This document shows, in pieces, positions 59,459-64,000 of a stretch of DNA of 64,000 bases (the first letter of the stretch is position 1; the number at the start of each line of letters is the position of its first letter). The notes beneath the pieces were generated by a model, which saw only the letters and a program-made list of their open reading frames with translations, had not been told where the DNA came from and did no database searches. Position numbers and translations under genes: made by a program. The stretch lies in the NCBI GenBank assembly GCA_900549475.1, contig UROF01000001.1, positions 186,001 to 250,000 on the forward strand. The letters run 5' to 3'. The DNA is from an uncultured Eubacteriales bacterium. GTDB lineage: Bacteria; Bacillota; Clostridia; Oscillospirales; Oscillospiraceae.

Positions 59459-59761
59459 TTATTCCAGCGGCTTCCCGCACGCAGGGCAAAAGTTAGGCAC
59501 TTCGAAGGTGAGTCGTCCCCTCTGTATCAACGAGGCGTCGCAATGGGGACAGCGCAGCCGGGCATAGGCCAGCACAAAGCCGGAAACAAGGCCCACGATT
59601 CCCAATATGCACAATACAACAGCTGGAACGGGGACTGTATTTCCTCTTGACAAAGATGAGGCAACCCAGGCCAGCAGCAGCAGTCCCAGACCGCCATAAA
59701 AGAGGCCGTTAACTATTTTCAGCGCCTTATGACAACTCATGGGTTCGTTTGTGTTGTCCAT
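59459..59761 (-). CDS. Small membrane protein with C-terminal zinc ribbon
   Basis: This is a 100-residue hypothetical protein. Two membrane helices (about 15-38 and 45-68) are followed by a cytoplasmic-looking zinc ribbon with CPHC and CPACGKPLE. I recognise no named family. It lies between dnaE and the C_GCAxxG_C_C gene, 20 bases after the latter, on the same strand, and is probably cotranscribed with it. Confidence 0.75.
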   Translation of the reverse strand: MDNTNEPMSCHKALKIVNGLFYGGLGLLLLAWVASSLSRGNTVPVPAVVLCILGIVGLVSGFVLAYARLRCPHCDASLIQRGRLTFEVPNFCPACGKPLE

Positions 59762-59781
59762 TTGGTGTCCTCCTTTTCCCC

Positions 59782-60231
59782 TCAGTTTTCCGCCAGCATC
59801 TCCTCTAAAATCTCCACCGCTGCCACGATATAGACAGGGCAGGGCTTCTGCAGGCCCAGCCGAACCGCAGCAGGAGATTTCTCCGGAGCAGCAGGCTGTT
59901 CCTTGATGTCGGCACAGCGGACAGCCGGAAACCGCTCCAGAAACCGCCGCTGGAATTCCCGCATTTTCTCGGCGGCCAGTTCCTTGGCAGCCATATCATC
60001 AGCAGTACTGTGGGGCCAGCGAAGGCCCAGCACCACAGCAGCCCCGCTGACAACGCCGCAGATCTCTCCGCTGCGGAACCCTCCGCCAAAGCAGCCCAGG
60101 ATCGGAGCTAACGTTTCCGGCGTATAGGGCAGCATATCACAAAAGGCACAGGCCACCGCCTGGGCACAGCTGTATCCTCTGTCATGGTATTCGTTGGCCA
60201 AGGCGGCCCGGTCGATCTTTTTTTCGTTCAT
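59782..60231 (-). CDS. C_GCAxxG_C_C family redox-type protein
   Basis: The protein has 149 residues. It carries the family pattern of spaced Cys in a helical protein: YSCAQAVACAFCD, ILGCFGGGFRSGEICGVVSGA, then single Cys in RCADIKEQ and KPCPVYI. The family often occurs near redox enzymes and may bind a metal or cluster; its role is unknown. It lies 22 bases downstream of whiA on the same strand, so it may share the whiA transcript. Confidence 0.88.
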   Translation of the reverse strand: MNEKKIDRAALANEYHDRGYSCAQAVACAFCDMLPYTPETLAPILGCFGGGFRSGEICGVVSGAAVVLGLRWPHSTADDMAAKELAAEKMREFQRRFLERFPAVRCADIKEQPAAPEKSPAAVRLGLQKPCPVYIVAAVEILEEMLAEN

Positions 60232-60253
60232 GGTTTGTCCTCTCTCTGTCTCT

Positions 60254-61147
60254 TTATGAACGGCTCAGGGCAATCAGCTTGCGGAGCCTGTGGTTCAGAC
60301 AGCTCTTGGTAATGGGCGGATCAAACTCCTCCGCCAGCTGGCTGAGGGTCAGTTCCGGGTAGGTTTCCCGCAGGATGATAGTCTCCTTCAGCTGGGACGG
60401 AAGGCTCTCCACCCGGTCCAGCTCATAAAGGCGCCGGATGGCCTCCAGCTGCTCCTGGGCGGCATCCACCGCCTTATCCAGGTTGGCTGCCTCACAGTTT
60501 ACCCGGCGGTTCACCCCGTTGCGCAGTTCCTTTTCGGCCCGGGCATTCATCAGCTCCATGGCGGAGAGGGGTGCGCCCATGGCGGTAAGCAGATCCTCGA
60601 TCTGGTCGCTGTTCTTAAAATATGTCACCTGATAGCCGCCCCTTGCGATCTGCTTGGGATGATACCCCATATCGTCCAGCAGAGCGTACAGCTCCCGGCT
60701 GGCCTGGGCGTGGCTGGTGACCAGCTCCAAATGGTAGCGCTTGGCAGGGTCAGTGATGCTGCCGCCGGAGAGAAATACCCCCCGCAGAAAAGCGGAGCGG
60801 CAACAGTCCTCCTCCAGAAGTCCGAAGTTGATGTGGAGCACCGGATTCTGCCGGGGATCAAAACCAAAGGCATCGATGATCCGCTCCAGCTTCTCCGTGT
60901 CAAGAATTTGAAAGATATACTTCTGTTCGTCCGCGCTGGGCAGACGGTCAAAGGCCATCCCAAAGGCCCGATCCAGCAAAAGGGGCAAGCGATGGGCAAA
61001 GCTCTCGCTCTCGGTGATCACACGGACCTCCTGGGCGGTGAAGGTGTTGCAGTAGAGCAGCGCGCCATACAACTCCGCCCGGGCACAGCAGCTGCGGCTC
61101 ATGGAAGACCGGCACAGCTCATTTTTTACTTCTCCCGAAAAGGACAC
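60254..61147 (-). CDS. whiA: DNA-binding protein WhiA
   Basis: WhiA is a sporulation regulator in Streptomyces and affects cell division and chromosome segregation in Bacillus. The 297 residues have an N-terminal homing-endonuclease-like domain, with AFLRGVFLSGGSITDP, and a C-terminal helix-turn-helix (about 225-297) with LTLSQLAEEFDPPITKSCLNHRLRKL. I place the start at GTG 61147, which gives the classic beginning MSFSGEVKNELCR; AAGGGGG lies 11 bases upstream. It belongs to the conserved rapZ-yvcK-whiA group, interrupted here by a small zinc-ribbon gene. Confidence 0.95.
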   Translation of the reverse strand: MSFSGEVKNELCRSSMSRSCCARAELYGALLYCNTFTAQEVRVITESESFAHRLPLLLDRAFGMAFDRLPSADEQKYIFQILDTEKLERIIDAFGFDPRQNPVLHINFGLLEEDCCRSAFLRGVFLSGGSITDPAKRYHLELVTSHAQASRELYALLDDMGYHPKQIARGGYQVTYFKNSDQIEDLLTAMGAPLSAMELMNARAEKELRNGVNRRVNCEAANLDKAVDAAQEQLEAIRRLYELDRVESLPSQLKETIILRETYPELTLSQLAEEFDPPITKSCLNHRLRKLIALSRS

Positions 61148-61179
61148 GGCGCATGTTACCCCCTTATAGGCAGAGATTC

Positions 61180-61240
61180 CCCCTTTTCTTTTGGAAAAGA
61201 AAAGGGGCAAAAGAAAACTTTGCGCGAAACTGTGTTTCGC
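61180..61240. repeat. Two-hairpin repeat module, copy 1
   Basis: A 13-bp stem (CCCCTTTTCTTTT, loop GG) at 61180-61207 is followed by a linker CAAAAGAAAACTTT and a second stem GCGAAAC-TGT-GTTTCGC (61224-61240). Copy 2 at 61483-61542 has the same order on the opposite strand. The pair flanks the small zinc-ribbon gene. Confidence 0.75.
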
Positions 61241-61250
61241 TTGTGATAGG

Positions 61251-61460
61251 TCAGTATCGGAAACTCACCTGACGGCAAGCCTGACAGATGTGAACAGGGA
61301 TACCAGGGCCGTCCGCCCGAGTATTCAGCTTGGCGATTTTGTCGCCGCCGGGTGCAAAAGCCGGCCCCATAATAGGGTGCAGCTTCCGTGTCAGATACAG
61401 AAAGCTATTGCTCTCCAGATAGCAGGTCTCCATCTCCCTGCCACAGACCGGACACTTCAC
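61251..61460 (-). CDS. Small zinc-ribbon protein between yvcK and whiA
   Basis: This cytoplasmic protein has 69 residues. A four-Cys metal site is formed by KCPVCGREM at the start and HICQACRQV near the end. The middle, with LHPIMGPAFAPGGDK, resembles the PF20097 (DUF6487) group, though I am unsure of the family name. I place the start at GTG 61460, behind GGGGGG. It is inserted in the normally tight yvcK-whiA pair and is enclosed by two inverted hairpin modules, which suggests it came as a small cassette. Confidence 0.75.
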   Translation of the reverse strand: MKCPVCGREMETCYLESNSFLYLTRKLHPIMGPAFAPGGDKIAKLNTRADGPGIPVHICQACRQVSFRY

Positions 61461-61482
61461 AGGCCACCCCCCTTTTTTATAA

Positions 61483-61542
61483 GCGAAACAACGTTTCGCG
61501 CAAAAAGTTCTTTTTGGTTCTTTTTCTTCCAAGAAAAAGAAC
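61483..61542. repeat. Two-hairpin repeat module, copy 2 (inverted)
   Basis: The stem GCGAAAC-AAC-GTTTCGC (61483-61499) is followed by GCAAAAAGTTC and then a 12-bp stem GTTCTTTTTCTT with loop CC (61517-61542). Reverse-complemented, it matches copy 1 in order, spacing and the TTTGCGCGAAAC core. Confidence 0.75.
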
Positions 61543-61560
61543 AGAACAATCTGTAATCCG

Positions 61561-62598
61561 TTACGCCTCGCTGCGATAGCGGCCAAGGCCCGCGATACGG
61601 ACGCTACGCTGGGCGTGGAGCTCCAGCAGGGCCGCCGCCAGCAGTTCCGGGTCATGGCGCACCAAGCCGTCCCGTACGGTAGACACCGGGCGGCTCACCA
61701 ATTCCACTCCCAAAGCGGCGCAAGCCGCCTTGTCAAACCGCAGAGGCTCCGCCCCCTCCTTTGCATAGCTGCCCAGTACGTCCTGGGGAATGGTGGCAGA
61801 GTTCACCAGGCACAGATGAAACAGCCCTTCAGCGGAGTGCTGGAAAATAGCCCGGATATGGTCAGCATTGGAATAGCCTTCCGTTTCGCCCTCCTGGGTC
61901 ATGACGTTGGCAATATAGATTTTAAGGGCATCGGAGCGGAGGATCGCCTGGGCGATCCCATCTACCAGCAGGTTGGGAATAATGCTGGTGTACAGGCTTC
62001 CCGGCCCCAGCAGAATCATATCCGCCGCCTCGATAGCCTCGATGGCAGGCTCCAGGGCAGGCGGCCGCTCCGGGATCAGCCGTACCCTTCTGATCCGGCA
62101 GTCCTCCCGTTTTTTACAATAGAAGATCTTGGACTCTCCCAGCACCTTAGCGCCGTTTTCAAACTCAGCCTCCAGCTGGACGTCCGTAGTGGTGACCGGC
62201 AGCACCGTACCGGTAATGGCCAAAACCTGGCTCATCCGGCTCACAGCTTGGTCAAAGCTGTCCGATATGCCGTTTAGGGCCGCCAAAAAGAGATTTCCGA
62301 AACTCTGCCCCCGGAGAGACCCCTCGGTAAAGCGGTAATGGAGCAGCTCATTCATCAGCGGCTCCACATTGGCCAACGCTTCCAGGCAGTTTCGGATATC
62401 CCCAGGCGGCAGCATACCCAACTCCTGACGCAGCACGCCGGAGCCGCCGCCGTCGTCCGCTACCGTAACGATAGCCGTCAGATTATTGGTATGACGCTTC
62501 AGGCCCCGCAGCATGGTGCTCAGCCCTGTGCCGCCGCCGATGGCCACGATCCGTGGCCCCTTTCCGCTGGGGCCGCGATAAATATTCTGTTCTGTCAT
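61561..62598 (-). CDS. yvcK: YvcK/CofD-like gluconeogenesis factor
   Basis: This cytoplasmic protein binds UDP-sugars in Bacillus and is needed for growth on gluconeogenic carbon sources and for normal cell shape. The 345 residues contain VAIGGGTGLSTMLRGLK, TAIVTVADDGGGSG, GDIRNCLEAL and LLGPGSLYTSIIPNLLV, all typical of the family. The fold is like that of CofD, but this cluster contains no F420 genes. It begins 14 bases after rapZ. Confidence 0.95.
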   Translation of the reverse strand: MTEQNIYRGPSGKGPRIVAIGGGTGLSTMLRGLKRHTNNLTAIVTVADDGGGSGVLRQELGMLPPGDIRNCLEALANVEPLMNELLHYRFTEGSLRGQSFGNLFLAALNGISDSFDQAVSRMSQVLAITGTVLPVTTTDVQLEAEFENGAKVLGESKIFYCKKREDCRIRRVRLIPERPPALEPAIEAIEAADMILLGPGSLYTSIIPNLLVDGIAQAILRSDALKIYIANVMTQEGETEGYSNADHIRAIFQHSAEGLFHLCLVNSATIPQDVLGSYAKEGAEPLRFDKAACAALGVELVSRPVSTVRDGLVRHDPELLAAALLELHAQRSVRIAGLGRYRSEA

Positions 62599-62612
62599 AG
62601 CTCCTCAGTGTG

Positions 62613-63473
62613 TCACATCCGGGTCATATCCCGGTGGTTTTCCGTTACCCGGTAACCCAGAGAGGCAATATACTCCGCCAGCGCATGGGTCACCGCTACC
62701 GAGCGATGGTGGCCGCCAGTACAGCCGATGGCCACCACCAGCACCGTCTTACCCTCTTCCCTATACAGCGGCAGCACAAAACGCAGGAGATCACGGAGCT
62801 TGTCCATAAACTCCCCTGTCTCCTTGAAGGAAAACACATAATCCCTGACTTCCTTGTCCAGCCCTGTACTGTTTCGCAGCGCGTCAATATAAAAAGGATT
62901 GGGCATAAAACGGACATCAAAGACCAGGTCTGCCTCCATAGGCAGACCGTGCTTGAACCCAAAGGACACCAGGCTCACCGTCATCTCTCCGCTGGCCTGA
63001 TCGCCGCCGAACAGCCGCACCAGCTCTCCCCGGAGCCTGGCAGTGGAATAGGTGGTAGAATTGATGATCACATCCGCCTGTGCCCGCACAGGCGCCATCA
63101 TCTCGATCTCACGGTTTACCGCTGCCTCCAAAGTCCCCGTCTGCTCCTGAAGAGGATGCAGACGCCGGGTCTCTTTATAGCGCTTGATGATGGTGCGCAC
63201 ATCCGCCTCCAGGAAGAGCAGTTTGCACTGGTATTCCTTGGAGCGCAGGGTGTGCAGCACATCCAGAAAATCATCGAAACTGTCGGCAGTACGGACATCG
63301 TACACCAGGGCAACCCGGTTATACCGGCTGCTGCCGGCTGCACAGAATTCCGCAAATTTCAGGATCATCCCCGCCGGCATGTTGTCCACGATATAAAAGC
63401 CCATATCCTCCAAAAAGGAGGCCGCTTTACTTTTTCCTCCGCCCGACAGGCCGGATATGATCAGGATCTCCAT
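62613..63473 (-). CDS. rapZ: RNase adapter RapZ/YvcJ nucleotide-binding protein
   Basis: RapZ proteins bind ATP/GTP and RNA; in E. coli RapZ steers decay of GlmZ small RNA, in Bacillus YvcJ affects competence. The 286 residues start MEILIISGLSGGGKSKAASF (Walker A) and include DVRTADSFDD, SFGFKHGLPMEADLVFDVRF and the C-terminal IGCTGGHHRSVAVTHAL. ATG 63473 follows AAAGGCGGCACC. It is followed by yvcK. Confidence 0.96.
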   Translation of the reverse strand: MEILIISGLSGGGKSKAASFLEDMGFYIVDNMPAGMILKFAEFCAAGSSRYNRVALVYDVRTADSFDDFLDVLHTLRSKEYQCKLLFLEADVRTIIKRYKETRRLHPLQEQTGTLEAAVNREIEMMAPVRAQADVIINSTTYSTARLRGELVRLFGGDQASGEMTVSLVSFGFKHGLPMEADLVFDVRFMPNPFYIDALRNSTGLDKEVRDYVFSFKETGEFMDKLRDLLRFVLPLYREEGKTVLVVAIGCTGGHHRSVAVTHALAEYIASLGYRVTENHRDMTRM

Positions 63474-63532
63474 GGTGCCGCCTTTCTTTTTTTGCTGAAC
63501 CATCCCACACATAACACACACTTTGCTGCTGT

Positions 63533-64000
63533 TTATTGCTGTAGTCCCCGCAAGATCCGCACTTCCGGCTCCAGCTTTACGCCGGTTTGCCGAAGCACCT
63601 CCGCCTGGACCTTCTCAATGAGCGCCAGCACATCTGCGCTGGAAGCTCCGCCGGTATTGATGATAAAGCCAGCATGCTTGGGAGAGACCATCGCCCCTCC
63701 TACGGCAGTGCCTTTAAGCCCACACTGCTCGATCAGGGCCGCAGCATAGTGACCCTCCGGCCGCTTGAAGGTGCTGCCGGCACTGGGATACTCCAGAGGC
63801 TGCTTCTCCCGCCGTCGGCGGATCAGCTCCTCCATCTCCCGGCGGATCTCTCCACTGTCTCCGGGTGTGAGAGCCATATCAGCCCACAGCACCACACCGC
63901 CATTTTCTCCGAAGGCACTATGGCGATACCCAAAGGCCAGCTCCGAGCCCTTCAGCTCCGTGACACCCTTGTCAGGAAGCCATGCCGTCACCGATGTTAC
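63533..64000 (-). CDS. murB: UDP-N-acetylenolpyruvoylglucosamine reductase, 5' end cut by window
   Basis: MurB reduces UDP-GlcNAc-enolpyruvate to UDP-MurNAc in peptidoglycan synthesis. About 155 C-terminal residues are visible, beginning VTSVTAWLPDKG and containing FGYRHSAFGEN (substrate-binding Tyr and Arg), EYPSAGSTFKRPEGH with the catalytic Ser, GAMVSPKHAGFIIN and the C-terminal LEPEVRILR with the catalytic Glu. The reading frame runs open past the right edge. murB-rapZ-yvcK-whiA is a standard Firmicutes cluster. Confidence 0.96.
   Translation of the reverse strand, partial: VTSVTAWLPDKGVTELKGSELAFGYRHSAFGENGGVVLWADMALTPGDSGEIRREMEELIRRRREKQPLEYPSAGSTFKRPEGHYAAALIEQCGLKGTAVGGAMVSPKHAGFIINTGGASSADVLALIEKVQAEVLRQTGVKLEPEVRILRGLQQ

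Noticed and set aside
1..64000. tRNA genes, CRISPR arrays, insertion sequences, replication origin
   Set aside because: I looked for tRNA-like cloverleaf ends, regularly spaced repeats, transposase motifs and DnaA-box clusters by eye and found none that could be supported.

Overview
The window reads as chromosomal DNA of a strictly anaerobic, spore-forming, high-GC member of the Clostridia, most likely the Oscillospiraceae (Flavonifractor/Pseudoflavonifractor-like). The grounds are sporulation genes (spoIVA, sipL, spoVM, yunB, part of cotJC), a flavodiiron oxygen/NO reductase, an ispH-rpsA fusion typical of Clostridia, Gram-positive operons (prpC-prkC-rsgA, rapZ-yvcK-whiA, cdaA-cdaR, addBA) and GC-rich codon use. 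Most of it is ordinary housekeeping DNA on the minus strand; the accessory-looking part is the first 11.4 kb. No tRNA, rRNA 16S/23S/5S, CRISPR array or insertion sequence was recognised.

Left end (1-11.4 kb). A btuFCD-type corrinoid ABC importer lies on the minus strand behind a good promoter and a cobalamin riboswitch with a hairpin expression platform. On the plus strand follow a 61-residue protein, a large serine recombinase and, three bases after the recombinase stop codon, the 3' two thirds of a cotJC-type manganese-catalase spore coat gene. The 5' part of cotJC is nowhere in the window. This is the layout expected of a skin-like element that splits a spore gene and is removed by its recombinase in the mother cell. 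It is the most interesting observation here. Next come a flavodiiron protein fused to three rubredoxin-like knuckles and an NADH:rubredoxin reductase module, and a divergent TetR-ABC-2 transporter operon.

Middle (11.4-43 kb). In minus-strand transcription order the groups are: murD-yunB-ligA; RNase P RNA (plus strand); trmK-nif3-yebC; a DUF1858 gene; the spore-coat basement cluster (48-residue membrane peptide, 24-residue spoVM, sipL, spoIVA) with sigma-E-like promoters; a long growth and translation operon (yicC, remA, gmk, rpoZ, priA, def, fmt, Zn-peptidase, rsmB, rlmN, prpC, prkC, rsgA); cdaA-cdaR with rseC-like, DUF5685 and DnaJ genes; a cysteine desulfurase with a DUF3343 protein; and carD-ispD-ispF.

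Right end (43-64 kb). An operon runs rpiR-type regulator, FAD oxidoreductase, cmk, plsC, ispH-S1 fusion. Then come addB-addA, whose promoter overlaps the dnaE terminator, dnaE, two small proteins, and whiA-(small Zn-ribbon gene flanked by inverted hairpin modules)-yvcK-rapZ-murB, the last cut by the window edge.

Functionally the window joins cobalamin uptake, oxygen/NO defence, cell-wall and isoprenoid synthesis, c-di-AMP and Ser/Thr-kinase signalling, DNA repair and replication, and the assembly of the spore coat basement layer.
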